NCBI RefSeq assembly: GCF_030718995.1 | Contig: NZ_CP132204.1 | Coordinates: 2,914,001-2,978,000 of the forward strand | From: Arthrobacter oryzae | GTDB taxonomy: Bacteria > Actinomycetota > Actinomycetes > Actinomycetales > Micrococcaceae | Direction of reading: 5' to 3' | Length of the DNA: 64,000 nt | Shown: piece after piece, positions 1-8,512 of the stretch | Position numbering within the stretch: position 1 is the stretch's first letter | Layout: every line of letters begins with the position of its first letter | The notes under the pieces: model-generated | Told to the model about the DNA's origin: nothing | What the model saw: only the letters and a program-made list of their open reading frames with translations | Database searches by the model: none | Made by a program: the position numbers and the translations under genes

Positions 1-1
1 C

Positions 2-70
2 CGGTCAGCGGCAGGGAATCCGGGGCCGGGCGAACTGCTGGACTCGCTGGGGCCGATCAGCCTGGACTGA
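2..70 (+). CDS. possible C-terminal tail of a gene entering from the left
   Basis: An open frame enters at base 2 and ends at a TGA at 68-70, giving 22 residues ending in GPISLD. It would be convergent with the carbonic anhydrase gene that stops at 79. The tail is too short to assign a family, and the only support is an open frame in the plausible orientation. Confidence 0.25.
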   Translation, partial: RSAAGNPGPGELLDSLGPISLD

Positions 71-78
71 GGTTCGGT

Positions 79-600
79 TTAGCCGGCGTGCATTTGCCGG
101 TGCGCCTGGGCGAGTTCGCGGTAGTGCGCGGCGTTGCGCTGCACGCCGTCGAACTCTTCATCGGTGAGTTCGCGGCGGACTTTGGCCGGGACACCGGCCA
201 CCAGGGACCGCGGCGGGACCACCGTGCCTTCGAGGACGACGGCGCCGGCTGCCACCAGCGAGCCGGCGCCGATCACCGCACCGTTCAAGATGGTGGCGCT
301 CATGCCGATGAGGCAGTCGTCCTCAACCGTGCAGCCGTGCACGACGGCGCTGTGCCCCACACTGACACGCGCCCCGACGCTGCAGGGGAAGCCCGGGTCC
401 GCGTGCAGCACCACGTTGTCCTGCAGGTTGCTGCCCGCTCCCACGGTGATGGCGGCCGTGTCGGCCCGCACCGAGACGCCGTAAAAGGCGCTGGCGTCCT
501 CGGCGAGGGTGGCGTTGCCGATCACGGAGGCGCTGGGGGCGACGAAGACTGAAGGGTGGACGTCCGGGCTGGTGCCGGCAAAAGGATAAAGAGGAGCCAT
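79..600 (-). CDS. gamma-class carbonic anhydrase family protein (left-handed beta-helix)
   Basis: This 173-residue protein consists of hexapeptide-repeat turns typical of a left-handed parallel beta-helix. It belongs to the gamma-carbonic anhydrase-like group that includes YrdA and PaaY. The three expected zinc histidines can be placed at His66 (VLHAD), His83 and His88 (GHSAVVHG). Family members reversibly hydrate carbon dioxide or have related metal-dependent roles, usually in the cytoplasm as trimers. The start ATG at 600 follows a purine-rich stretch. Activity is not certain, because many members of this family have weak or no measured carbonic anhydrase activity. Confidence 0.85.
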   Translation of the reverse strand: MAPLYPFAGTSPDVHPSVFVAPSASVIGNATLAEDASAFYGVSVRADTAAITVGAGSNLQDNVVLHADPGFPCSVGARVSVGHSAVVHGCTVEDDCLIGMSATILNGAVIGAGSLVAAGAVVLEGTVVPPRSLVAGVPAKVRRELTDEEFDGVQRNAAHYRELAQAHRQMHAG

Positions 601-607
601 GTGCCCA

Positions 608-682
608 GCCTAGGAGTTTTTGTCCAGATAACGGGACCAAATGGGTCGTTTGAGGCGATTATCTGGACAAAAACTCCTAGGC
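608..682. repeat. long perfect inverted repeat, candidate REP-like palindromic element
   Basis: The arms 608-631 and 659-682 are perfect 24-bp inverted copies sharing the core TTTTTGTCCAGATAA, separated by a 27-nt spacer. The spacer contains a smaller GACC/GGTC hairpin. The element starts just outside the carbonic anhydrase start codon at 600. It has no U-tract and no coding content. The stem is longer than a usual terminator, which suggests a mobile or amplified intergenic palindrome. Confidence 0.75.
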
Positions 683-940
683 CGGCCTAGTGACGCCGCA
701 GATCCGGCTCAGTAGCCTGGGGCCCATGAAACTACGGGGTTTTGGCCGTCACGGGCTTCAGCTGCAAGGGCTACACCTGCGCAAGGATGGAGGAGGAGGG
801 CCCGGGCGGTTCCGCCGGTTGATGGCGGAGCTTGAACAGGCGGATTCCCTCGAGCCCGCCGTCAGCGTCATCCATCCGCTGGCGCAAAGACCGGCGGGGT
901 GTCTAGGCTCAGGGTTTCCCTCAACTGCTAGCTAGTTGGG
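683..940 (+). other. gene-poor stretch, possible decayed small ORF from ATG 726
   Basis: Together with the palindrome before it, this makes about 340 bases without a convincing gene. An ORF runs from ATG 726 to 935, but its first half is low-complexity and Gly/Arg-rich. If one G of the run at 734-737 is ignored, the frame reads MKLRVLAVTGFSCKGYTCAR, which looks more protein-like. The second half, containing LMAELEQADSLEPAVSVIHP, stays in the original frame. A small gene broken by frameshifts is one explanation, and chance is another. Confidence 0.2.
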
Positions 941-1597
941 TTAGAAGGAGGGAGTGCGGAGGACCAGGAACTGGTAATGCTGCGTCCAGTGGCCCGCACC
1001 CGGTCCGGACTCCGCGCCCGTTCCTTCCGGCCACGTCAACAGTTCCTCAACATCGCCATGCCTGCCGAAGATCCGCCGGAGCGCCGCATCGCTGCGCCGG
1101 CTGAAGAAGCGCGGCGGCTGGATCACGTCTTCGGGGTTGAGCACTTCCACATCGTCCCCGGACCAGAGCCCGACGGCGATCGGCGCGCCGGGCGCGGCCA
1201 CGCGCACGAGTTCACGGACGACGTCGTCGATGTCGCTGTTGGGGATATGCAGCAGGGTGCTCATGGTCCACACCGCCGGGAAGACGCCGTCGGCGAACGG
1301 CAGGTTCCGCACACTGGCAACTGAGACGTTCAGCCCCTTGGCCGTGGCCAGGCGCACGTGCTCCTCGGAGAGGTCCACACCGGTGTAGTTGATGCCTGCC
1401 TGGACGAACTTCAGCCCGTCAAGCCCCGGGCCCGTGCCGATCTCCAGCACCGCATGCCTGCCTTCGGCCTTCAGCCGGGCAATGAACCGCTCACGCTGCA
1501 GCACACGCTGCGGGGTGAGCGGATGAACGGGGTGGAGGACGGCGCGCTGGTTGTAGAACGCGGCCAGCCGGTCCTCGCCGCTGTGCTCGCCGCCCAT
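941..1597 (-). CDS. class I SAM-dependent methyltransferase
   Basis: The protein has 218 residues. Motif I (VLEIGTGPGLDGL, around residues 50-62) and the following acidic strand YTGVDLSEEHV form the SAM-binding Rossmann core. A motif IV-like segment (WTMSTLLHIP) follows. The substrate cannot be read from the sequence. The gene lies 9 bp downstream of purU on the same strand and may share its transcript. Assignment to the Methyltransf_11/25 type of family is firm, but the biological role is unknown. Confidence 0.8.
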   Translation of the reverse strand: MGGEHSGEDRLAAFYNQRAVLHPVHPLTPQRVLQRERFIARLKAEGRHAVLEIGTGPGLDGLKFVQAGINYTGVDLSEEHVRLATAKGLNVSVASVRNLPFADGVFPAVWTMSTLLHIPNSDIDDVVRELVRVAAPGAPIAVGLWSGDDVEVLNPEDVIQPPRFFSRRSDAALRRIFGRHGDVEELLTWPEGTGAESGPGAGHWTQHYQFLVLRTPSF

Positions 1598-1606
1598 CTC
1601 CCCGGC

Positions 1607-2467
1607 CTAGTTGAAGACGACTGTGCGGTTGCCATCCAGCAGCACGCGGTGCTCGGCGTGCCACTGGACGGCCTGGGCGAGGGTGCGGCCCTCCACGTCA
1701 CGGCCCATCTGCACGAACTGCTCGGCCGTGCGGCGGTGGTCCACGCGGATGACTTCCTGCTCGATGATGGGCCCCTCGTCCAAGGCAGCGGTGACGTAGT
1801 GGGCGGTGGCGCCGATCAGCTTCACGCCCCTGGCGTGCGCCTGGTGGTACGGCTTCGCACCCTTAAAGGACGGCAGGAACGAGTGGTGGATGTTGATGGC
1901 CTTACCGGTGAGCTCGGTGCACAGTTCGTTGGAAAGAATCTGCATGTAACGGGCCAGGACAGTCAGCTCAATGTCTTCCTCGGCGATGATCTTGCGCAGT
2001 TCGTCCTCCGCCTGGACCTTGGTGTCCGGGGTGACCGGGATGTAGTGGAACGGGATGCCGTAGAACTCCGCAAGTCCGGCCAGGTCCTCGTGGTTGGACA
2101 CGATGGCGGGGATCTCGATGGGCAGCGTGCCGGAGCGCTGCAGGAACAGGAGGTCGTTGAGGCAGTGGGCGGACTTGCTTGCCATCAGCAGGGTACGGAT
2201 CCTACGGCCCACGGGGTCCAGGCTCCACTGCATGCCGAAAGCTTCCGCCACAGGCTCCAGTGCAGCATGGACGTCTGCCTGAGGAATGGTGGTGGTGGCC
2301 TCAACTCGCATGAAGAACGTGCCGGTGTCCTGGCTTCCGTACTGCTGCGAGTCCGTAATGTTGCAGCCGGCGACGAGCAGCGCTCCCGCTACGGCATGGA
2401 CGATGCCGGGCCGGTCCGGGCAGGAGAGGGTCAGTACGTAGGCGGAGGTCAGCTGGTCTTCAGTCAC
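1607..2467 (-). CDS. purU: formyltetrahydrofolate deformylase
   Basis: PurU hydrolyses 10-formyl-THF to formate and THF, balancing the one-carbon pool and feeding formate to purine synthesis. The 286-residue protein has the expected order: an N-terminal ACT domain (about 1-85, starting LTLSCPDRPGIVHAVAGAL), then a formyltransferase-fold catalytic domain with HHSFLPSFKGAKPYHQAH and a downstream GATAHYVT segment. The length matches the family. It is divergent from glyA-folD, so three folate genes face away from one control region. Confidence 0.93.
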   Translation of the reverse strand: MTEDQLTSAYVLTLSCPDRPGIVHAVAGALLVAGCNITDSQQYGSQDTGTFFMRVEATTTIPQADVHAALEPVAEAFGMQWSLDPVGRRIRTLLMASKSAHCLNDLLFLQRSGTLPIEIPAIVSNHEDLAGLAEFYGIPFHYIPVTPDTKVQAEDELRKIIAEEDIELTVLARYMQILSNELCTELTGKAINIHHSFLPSFKGAKPYHQAHARGVKLIGATAHYVTAALDEGPIIEQEVIRVDHRRTAEQFVQMGRDVEGRTLAQAVQWHAEHRVLLDGNRTVVFN

Positions 2468-2536
2468 GAAGAACAGCCTACCTGCGCGGGGAGGGTGTGC
2501 TTTCGACGGGATGCGGAAAGGTTTTGATAGTCTTAA

Positions 2537-2613
2537 CCGGTCGCAACTGGCGTTGGATGGCTAACCATCAGGGAGCGGCATTAACGAAGACCACGGATCG
2601 TACGCCTGGGCCG
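2537..2613 (+). promoter_or_regulatory. ZTP (pfl) riboswitch aptamer upstream of glyA
   Basis: The strand facing glyA carries the conserved pfl/ZTP landmarks in order: GGTCGCAACTGGCG, a small TGG..CCA hairpin, AGGGAGCGG, a variable linker, then the pseudoknot strand TACGCCTGGGC at 2601-2611. This class senses ZTP/ZMP, which build up when 10-formyl-THF is short, and is known to control glyA, folD and purine genes in many bacteria. The downstream genes glyA and folD fit exactly. Confidence 0.9.
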
Positions 2614-2770
2614 AGGGTCATGTTTTGCCGGCCGGCAGCCTAACCGCTGCCGATTCCTGCTGTCTTGCCCCTCACCGGGGACTTGCCCGTGACCACGGGC
2701 TTTCCCGTAACCAAGGGGCAGGGCAACGTCACAGCCGGTAGCCTGACCTTAGCAGCGCCCATCCCTAGCC
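2614..2770 (+). promoter_or_regulatory. hairpin array forming the riboswitch expression platform
   Basis: At least three local stems lie between the aptamer and the glyA ribosome-binding site. They are CGGCAGC/GCTGCCG (2633-2639 with 2646-2652), CCCC/GGGG (2668-2671 with 2677-2680) and GCCCGT/ACGGGC (2685-2690 with 2695-2700). Their loops all end in ACC. A long-range pair TGCCCCT (2666-2672) with AGGGGCA (2714-2720) competes with the second stem. There is no obvious U-tract terminator. Together with the aptamer this fills the 314-bp gap before glyA. Confidence 0.6.
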
Positions 2771-2781
2771 AGGAGTTCTTC

Positions 2782-4089
2782 GTGACCACTTCACCGACTT
2801 CCGTCAGCACTTCCTCCGCCGTCAGTAACCTGCCGCTGGCTGAGCTCGACCCCGAGATCGCCGCCGTACTGGACCAGGAGCTCGGCCGCCAGCGCGGCAC
2901 CCTGGAAATGATCGCCTCCGAAAACTTTGCCCCGCGCGCCGTGATGGAAGCGCAGGGTTCCGTCCTGACCAACAAGTACGCCGAGGGCTACCCGGGCCGC
3001 CGCTACTACGGCGGCTGCGAGTACGTGGACATCGCCGAGCAGCTGGCGATCGACCGCGTGAAGGACCTGTTCGGCGCTGAATACGCCAACGTCCAGCCGC
3101 ACTCCGGTGCGCAGGCCAACGCCGCGGCCCTTTCGGCCATGATCACCCCCGGCGACAAGATCCTGGGCCTCTCGCTGGCCCACGGCGGCCACCTCACGCA
3201 CGGCATGAAGCTCAACTTCTCCGGCAAGCTGTACCAGGTTGCCGCTTACCAGGTGGAGCAGGACAACTTCCGGATCGACATGGACAAGCTCCGTGAGCAG
3301 GCCATCGCCGAGAAGCCGCAGGTCATCATCGCCGGCTGGTCCGCCTACCCGCGCCACCTGGACTTCGCAGCCTTCCGCTCCATCGCCGATGAAGTCGGCG
3401 CGCTGCTCTGGACCGACATGGCGCACTTCGCCGGCCTGGTGGCCGCCGGCCTGCACCCGAGCCCGGTGCCGCACTCCGACGTCGTCACCTCCACGGTGCA
3501 CAAGACGCTCGCAGGACCCCGCTCCGGCGTGATCCTGGCCAAGCAGGAATGGGCCAAGAAGCTCAACTCCAACGTCTTCCCCGGCCAGCAGGGCGGACCG
3601 CTCATGCACGTCATCGCCGCCAAGGCCGTTGCCTTCAAGATCGCCGGCACCGCGGAGTTCAAGGAGCGCCAGGAGCGCGTACTCGAAGGCGCCAGGATCA
3701 TCGCCGACCGCCTGAACCAGTCCGACGTCGCCGAGGCCGGTGTCTCCGTGCTCACCGGCGGCACCGATGTGCACCTGGTCCTGGTGGACCTGCGCAACTC
3801 GCAGCTGGACGGCCAGCAGGCGGAAGACCTCCTGCACTCGGTGGGAATCACCGTGAACCGCAACGCCGTTCCGTTCGACCCCCGCCCGCCGATGGTCACC
3901 TCCGGCCTGCGCATCGGGACCCCGGCACTGGCCACGCGCGGCTTCGGCGCCGAGGAATTCACCGAGGTAGCGGAGATCATCGCCACCGCGCTGAAGGCCG
4001 GTTCCGCCACCGACGTGGAAGCCCTGCAGGCCCGCGTAGACAAACTCGCCGCCGACTTCCCGCTCTACCCGCAGCACGAGCAGTGGTGA
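2782..4089 (+). CDS. glyA: serine hydroxymethyltransferase
   Basis: GlyA is a cytoplasmic PLP enzyme that converts serine and THF to glycine and 5,10-methylene-THF. The 435-residue product contains [20 protein letters not shown] near the start, the active-site lysine region [15 protein letters not shown], and [18 protein letters not shown] chose GTG 2782 because AGGAG at 2771-2775 precedes it and the family N-terminus follows. An upstream in-frame ATG at 2665 would translate riboswitch sequence. Expression is probably controlled by the ZTP riboswitch. Confidence 0.95.
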   Translation: MTTSPTSVSTSSAVSNLPLAELDPEIAAVLDQELGRQRGTLEMIASENFAPRAVMEAQGSVLTNKYAEGYPGRRYYGGCEYVDIAEQLAIDRVKDLFGAEYANVQPHSGAQANAAALSAMITPGDKILGLSLAHGGHLTHGMKLNFSGKLYQVAAYQVEQDNFRIDMDKLREQAIAEKPQVIIAGWSAYPRHLDFAAFRSIADEVGALLWTDMAHFAGLVAAGLHPSPVPHSDVVTSTVHKTLAGPRSGVILAKQEWAKKLNSNVFPGQQGGPLMHVIAAKAVAFKIAGTAEFKERQERVLEGARIIADRLNQSDVAEAGVSVLTGGTDVHLVLVDLRNSQLDGQQAEDLLHSVGITVNRNAVPFDPRPPMVTSGLRIGTPALATRGFGAEEFTEVAEIIATALKAGSATDVEALQARVDKLAADFPLYPQHEQW

Positions 4090-4097
4090 CCCCGTCC

Positions 4098-5003
4098 ATG
4101 GCGCAGACCGCCAAGGTCCTTGACGGAAAGGCGGCCGCTGCCGCCATCAAGTCCGAACTGTCCGAGCGTGTCGCCACCCTGAAGGCCCGCGGAGTCACTC
4201 CGGGCATTGCCACTGTGCTCGTGGGCGCGGATCCTGCCTCGCAGCTGTACGTGTCCATGAAACACAAGCAGTCTGTGGAGATCGGGATGAACTCGATCCA
4301 GTGTGAGCTTCCGGCGGATGCCACCCAGGCCCAGGTTGAGGCCCTCATTGACGAACTCAATGGGGACCCGGCCTGCCACGGTTACATTGTGCAGCTGCCG
4401 CTGCCCAAGCACCTGGACACCGACGCCATCCTTGAGCGGATTGACCCCGCCAAGGACGCCGACGGCCTGCACCCGACCAACCTCGGCCGGCTGGTGCTCA
4501 ACGTCAACGGCGAGATCACCTCGCCGCTGCCGTGCACGCCCCGTGGCGTCATCGAGCTCCTGGAACGCAACGGCTACAGCCTCTCGGGCAAGCACGTCGT
4601 CGTGGTCGGCCGCGGTGTCACGATCGGCCGCACGATCGGCCTGCTGCTGACCCGGCGGGCCGTGAACGCCACCGTCACGCTGACGCACACCGGCACAAAG
4701 AACCTCTCGGAGCTGCTGAAGATGGCGGACGTCATTGTAGGCGCGGCGGGTGCCAAGCACATCGTCAAGGCTGCGGACGTCAAGCCGGGTGCGGCCCTGC
4801 TCGACGTCGGTGTCACCCGTGAAACAGATCCAGAAACGGGCAAGAGCAAGGTCCACGGCGACATCGATCCCGCCGCTGCCGAGGTAGCCGGCTGGATTTC
4901 GCCGAACCCCGGCGGCGTCGGTCCCATGACCGTGGCGCTGCTTATGACCAATGTGGTCGAAGCCGCGGAACGCCAGTTGGCAGCGGAAAGCCACGCAGGC
5001 TGA
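4098..5003 (+). CDS. folD: bifunctional methylenetetrahydrofolate dehydrogenase / cyclohydrolase
   Basis: FolD oxidises 5,10-methylene-THF (made by GlyA) to methenyl-THF and hydrolyses it to 10-formyl-THF. The 301-residue product contains the catalytic lysine region [14 protein letters not shown], the signature [13 protein letters not shown] and the C-terminal [15 protein letters not shown] motif ([13 protein letters not shown]). The frame is also open from GTG 4086, which overlaps the glyA stop as GTGA, so the true start may be 12 bp upstream with translational coupling. glyA and folD form one transcript. Confidence 0.93.
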   Translation: MAQTAKVLDGKAAAAAIKSELSERVATLKARGVTPGIATVLVGADPASQLYVSMKHKQSVEIGMNSIQCELPADATQAQVEALIDELNGDPACHGYIVQLPLPKHLDTDAILERIDPAKDADGLHPTNLGRLVLNVNGEITSPLPCTPRGVIELLERNGYSLSGKHVVVVGRGVTIGRTIGLLLTRRAVNATVTLTHTGTKNLSELLKMADVIVGAAGAKHIVKAADVKPGAALLDVGVTRETDPETGKSKVHGDIDPAAAEVAGWISPNPGGVGPMTVALLMTNVVEAAERQLAAESHAG

Positions 5004-5032
5004 CTGTCTGCTGGCTGAAATGCTGTAGGTCT

Positions 5033-5073
5033 CAGCAGGGCGCCTCCTCCCGACGGGAAGAGACGCCCTGCTG
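5033..5073 (+). terminator. hairpin after folD
   Basis: A 14-bp stem with one mismatch pairs 5033-5046 (CAGCAGGGCG at its base) with 5060-5073, and a further CCC/GGG pairing sits inside. It lies 30 bp after the folD stop. The 3' side has no strong T-run, so intrinsic termination is plausible but not certain. Confidence 0.6.
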
Positions 5074-5258
5074 CGCTTAACCGGTGTCCCTGCTGGCAAA
5101 AGCAAGGCCCACGCGGGCAATACACATCGAATGGATTTTTTGAGATCCAACTCTTTCTTTGTTCGAACGTGAGTACTAACGTTGTGTGGGTGCCTGAACT
5201 TGTGTCCAACGAAGAACTGTCAAGCAAACCATCCCGCAGCCAGAGCCGGGGCGACCAG

Positions 5259-6182
5259 ATGCAGTACGTCATCACCGCCGAAAACCTCACCAAGACGTAC
5301 GGCGACGTCACCGCCGTCGACGGCATTTCCTTCAGCGTTCCGGCCGGTGAGGCCTTCGGCCTGCTTGGCCCCAACGGGGCCGGCAAGTCCACCACCATGA
5401 AGATGATCGGCGGGGTCTCCCAGCGCACTTCCGGAAGCCTGTCCATCATGGGGCTGGATCCTGAAAGCCACGGCCCCGAAGTCCGTGCCCACCTGGGCGT
5501 CGTGCCGCAGCAGGACAACCTCGACGAGGAACTCAGGGTCCGCGACAACCTGCTGGTCTACGGGCGGTACTTCGGGCTGCCCATGAGCTACCTGCGGCCC
5601 AAGGCCGATGAACTGCTGGAGTTCGCCCAGCTGACGGACAAGGCGAAATCCAAGGTGGACGCGCTCTCCGGCGGCATGAAGCGGCGGCTGACCATCGCGC
5701 GTTCGCTGATCAACGAACCCCGGATCCTGCTGCTGGACGAGCCCACAACGGGCCTGGACCCGCAGGCCCGGCACATCCTCTGGGACAGGCTTTTCCGGCT
5801 CAAGGAGCAGGGTGTCACGCTCATCCTGACCACGCACTACATGGATGAGGCGGAACAGCTGTGCGACCGCCTCATTGTGGTGGACAAGGGCCGGATCATG
5901 GCCGAAGGCTCACCGTCCAGCCTGATCCGTGAGTACTCCACCCGGGAAGTCCTGGAACTGCGTTTCGGTTCGGAACGCAACGCCACCATCGGCGTTGAGC
6001 TTGAGGGCATCGGCGAGCGGCTGGAGACGCTCCCGGACCGCGTGCTGATTTACGCGCACGACGGCGAGGCGGCGCTTGAGCAGGTGTCCGCCCGCGGACT
6101 GCGTCCGCTCACGTCGCTGGTGCGCCGGTCGTCCCTGGAGGATGTCTTCCTCCGCCTCACCGGCAGGAGCCTCGTTGACTGA
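5259..6182 (+). CDS. ABC transporter ATP-binding protein, DrrA/NodI type
   Basis: The 307-residue ATPase has Walker A GPNGAGKST at residues 37-45, signature LSGGMKRRLTIA and Walker B ILLLDEPTTGLDP, followed by the H-loop TTHYMDEAEQL. A C-terminal domain typical of the daunorubicin-resistance/NodI group follows. It would power the two permeases encoded directly downstream. The frame is open to GTG 5169, but the extra 30 residues resemble no family N-terminus and that start lacks a ribosome-binding site, so I use ATG 5259. The substrate is unknown; export of a lipid, glycan or drug is typical for the family. Confidence 0.88.
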   Translation: MQYVITAENLTKTYGDVTAVDGISFSVPAGEAFGLLGPNGAGKSTTMKMIGGVSQRTSGSLSIMGLDPESHGPEVRAHLGVVPQQDNLDEELRVRDNLLVYGRYFGLPMSYLRPKADELLEFAQLTDKAKSKVDALSGGMKRRLTIARSLINEPRILLLDEPTTGLDPQARHILWDRLFRLKEQGVTLILTTHYMDEAEQLCDRLIVVDKGRIMAEGSPSSLIREYSTREVLELRFGSERNATIGVELEGIGERLETLPDRVLIYAHDGEAALEQVSARGLRPLTSLVRRSSLEDVFLRLTGRSLVD

Positions 6183-7059
6183 GCAATCCGCGCCCCCTGT
6201 AACGGACGACGGCGGCCGCGGACCGGCTGTGCCTGCTGTGCTGCGTGCCCACTCGCCGGCCGTGTCAGCGGCCCGGGCCCGCCGCTGGGGATCCTTCTAC
6301 TACGCAGAGCAGGTCCTCCGCGTGATGAAGAGCTACGGCTGGACCATCGTGATGTACGGCGTGGGCCAGCCGGTAGCCTACCTTTTCGCCATGGGGGTGG
6401 GCCTGGCCACGCTCGTGGACACGGGCGGCGGGGGAGTGTTCGGCGGTGTCAGCTACCTCGCGTTCATCGCCCCTGCCCTGCTGATCTCGGCGGCCGTCAT
6501 GACCGCGGCCAACGAATTCACCTTCCCGGTCATGGACGGTTTCAAGTGGCGTCGGGTCTACTACGGGCCGCACGCGTCCCCGCTCACGCCTGAACAGATC
6601 GCCGCAGGCCACATCATGGCCGTGACACTGCGGTTCCTGCTGCAATCCGCCATCTACTTCGCGGTGGTGGCGCTCTTCGGCGCGTCACCCAGCGGCTGGG
6701 GCTGGGTCTCCATCCTGGTGGCCACGCTGGCGGGACTCTCCTTCGGCCTGCCGCTGATGGCCTATGCCGCCTCCATCAAGGAGGACAAGGGCCAGTTCGC
6801 CATGGTGATGAGGTTCATTGTGACTCCATTGTTCCTCTTCTCCGGAACCTTCTTTCCCCTCGATTCCTTGCCGCTGGTGGTCCGGTGGATCGGCTGGATT
6901 TCGCCGATCTGGCACGGCACCGAACTGGGCCGTGTCTTCAGCTACGGCCACGATGAGCCGCCGCTGCTGACCATCCTGCATATCGTGTTCCTGGTTGGCC
7001 TCGCCGTGGCGGGCTGGATGCTCACCAAGCGCCAGTTCGTCAGGAGGCTGGGGCAATGA
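6175..7059 (+). CDS. ABC-2 type permease, NodJ-like, first of two
   Basis: This 294-residue membrane protein has about six hydrophobic segments, with a first one reading MYGVGQPVAYLFAMGVGL, a motif shared with NodJ-like permeases. The chosen start is TTG 6175, preceded by AGGAG at 6166-6170 and overlapping the ATPase stop by 8 bp, which points to coupled translation. Upstream in-frame starts would code for an Arg/Ser-rich shadow of the ATPase. It pairs with the next gene, suggesting a heterodimeric exporter channel. Confidence 0.82.
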   Translation: MTEQSAPPVTDDGGRGPAVPAVLRAHSPAVSAARARRWGSFYYAEQVLRVMKSYGWTIVMYGVGQPVAYLFAMGVGLATLVDTGGGGVFGGVSYLAFIAPALLISAAVMTAANEFTFPVMDGFKWRRVYYGPHASPLTPEQIAAGHIMAVTLRFLLQSAIYFAVVALFGASPSGWGWVSILVATLAGLSFGLPLMAYAASIKEDKGQFAMVMRFIVTPLFLFSGTFFPLDSLPLVVRWIGWISPIWHGTELGRVFSYGHDEPPLLTILHIVFLVGLAVAGWMLTKRQFVRRLGQ

Positions 7060-7889
7060 GCACACTCACTGAAGGCCACAGCGTCACCGAGGCTGCACGG
7101 AACCGCCACTTCGGCCCGATGTACTCACGGAACGTCAAAGCGGTCATTGCCCGCGGACTCATGGCCACCAAGAGCAGCAACTGGATGGTGATGCTTTCCG
7201 GCTTCTTCGAGCCCGTGCTGTACCTGATCTCCATGGGCGTCGGCCTAGGCGCCATCGTGGGCGCAGTGCAGGGTCCCGGCGGCCAGGAAATCAGCTATGC
7301 GGCATACATCGCCCCGGCACTTCTGGCCGTCTCAGCGATGAACGGGGCCGTCTACGACTCCACGTGGAACGTGTTCTTCAAGATGAACTTCGCCAAGCTG
7401 TACCAGGGCATGCTGTACACCTCCCTGGGACCGCTGGACGTGGCCATGGGGGAGATCTTCCTGGCCCTGCTGCGGGGCCTGCTGTACGCCACAGGATTCA
7501 CCGCGGTGATGGGCGTTATGGGGCTGATTACCACACCGTGGGCCATCCTCATGATTCCCGCCTCGGTGTTGATCGCCTTCGGCTTTGCGAGTTTCGGTAT
7601 GGGGATCACCAGTTTCATGAAGACTTTCCAGCAGATGGACTGGATCAACTTCGTGATGCTGCCGATGTTCCTCTTCAGCGCCACGTTCTATCCGCTGAGC
7701 GTCTACCCGCAGTACATCCAGTGGCTTATCCAGGCAATGCCGCTGTGGCACGGGGTGGAGCTGCTCCGGCAGATCAGTGTGGGAATTTTCACCCCCGCCA
7801 CAGCGGTCCACATCGGGTACTACCTCGTGATGATCGTGCTGGGAGTGATGCTCACGGCCGGGCGCCTGCGCAAGCTGTTCCTGAAGTAG
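7056..7889 (+). CDS. ABC-2 type permease, NodJ-like, second of two
   Basis: The 277-residue protein is a paralogue of the preceding permease, sharing the pattern EPVLYLISMGVGLG near the start and a PLWHGVELLR segment near the end. About six membrane segments are visible. Its ATG overlaps the previous stop as ATGA. The ATPase and both permeases form a tightly coupled three-gene operon. The exported substrate cannot be inferred from the sequence. Confidence 0.85.
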   Translation: MSTLTEGHSVTEAARNRHFGPMYSRNVKAVIARGLMATKSSNWMVMLSGFFEPVLYLISMGVGLGAIVGAVQGPGGQEISYAAYIAPALLAVSAMNGAVYDSTWNVFFKMNFAKLYQGMLYTSLGPLDVAMGEIFLALLRGLLYATGFTAVMGVMGLITTPWAILMIPASVLIAFGFASFGMGITSFMKTFQQMDWINFVMLPMFLFSATFYPLSVYPQYIQWLIQAMPLWHGVELLRQISVGIFTPATAVHIGYYLVMIVLGVMLTAGRLRKLFLK

Positions 7890-7947
7890 CGTTCGCCCGG
7901 GGTGGAAGCGTCCATTTTCCTGCCCCGGCGTTTGAGACAATGGAGCC

Positions 7948-8511
7948 ATGCGAACTTTGGGTAACCCTCACTCTGCGTCCAACCCGGCCAAGGGCGGGTT
8001 TTCCATGCTGCGAATCAGCGGGCCGGGAATGATGCTGTTTGTCATCGCCTTTGTGGTGGCCGTCATCTTCGCTGCCAACCAGAACGACGTCGTCGGCTGG
8101 GTGGTGGCAGTCATCGCCGGCTTCTGGCTCGCGCTGGCAGCGTTCGTGGTGTTCAGCATCCAGAAGGCGGCCAAGAAGGCCACCGCCAAGCTGAACGAGG
8201 CGCAGAACGCCTTCAACGCCGCGACCGGCCGCGCGCCGTCGCCGGGGAGCGCCGACCACGGCGGTACCCGCCTGGTCCGGTCGCGCAACGAAGCCGACGA
8301 AGTCCGGGACATGAAGCTGGACCACTCCTTCAAGATCGTGCAGGTGCAGGTCCGCGTCGTCGAGCAGGAACGGGCCAAGGGCGCTGCCGCGGATCAGGAC
8401 ACCGTCCGCCGCGCACTGGAAACCATCGAGATCACGGCCACCAACGCCCGGGACATGATCAAGTCCTCCGGCGGCGCTGACGAACCTGTCAGCGGAACCA
8501 TCATCGACTAG
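7948..8511 (+). CDS. small membrane protein with coiled C-terminal region
   Basis: The 187-residue product has two adjacent membrane helices (around residues 26-66: MMLFVIAFVVAVIF, then VVAVIAGFWLALAAFVVF). A positively charged, Ala/Lys-rich amphipathic stretch and a hydrophilic tail follow. No enzyme motif is visible. It lies 58 bp after the ABC operon and is followed 1 bp later by exonuclease III. I do not recognise a named family. The start ATG 7948 is the first in frame. Confidence 0.7.
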   Translation: MRTLGNPHSASNPAKGGFSMLRISGPGMMLFVIAFVVAVIFAANQNDVVGWVVAVIAGFWLALAAFVVFSIQKAAKKATAKLNEAQNAFNAATGRAPSPGSADHGGTRLVRSRNEADEVRDMKLDHSFKIVQVQVRVVEQERAKGAAADQDTVRRALETIEITATNARDMIKSSGGADEPVSGTIID

Positions 8512-8512
8512 A

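Noticed and set aside
2665..2781. N-terminal extension of GlyA from ATG 2665
   Set aside because: It would translate the riboswitch hairpin array; GTG 2782 has a proper ribosome-binding site and family N-terminus.
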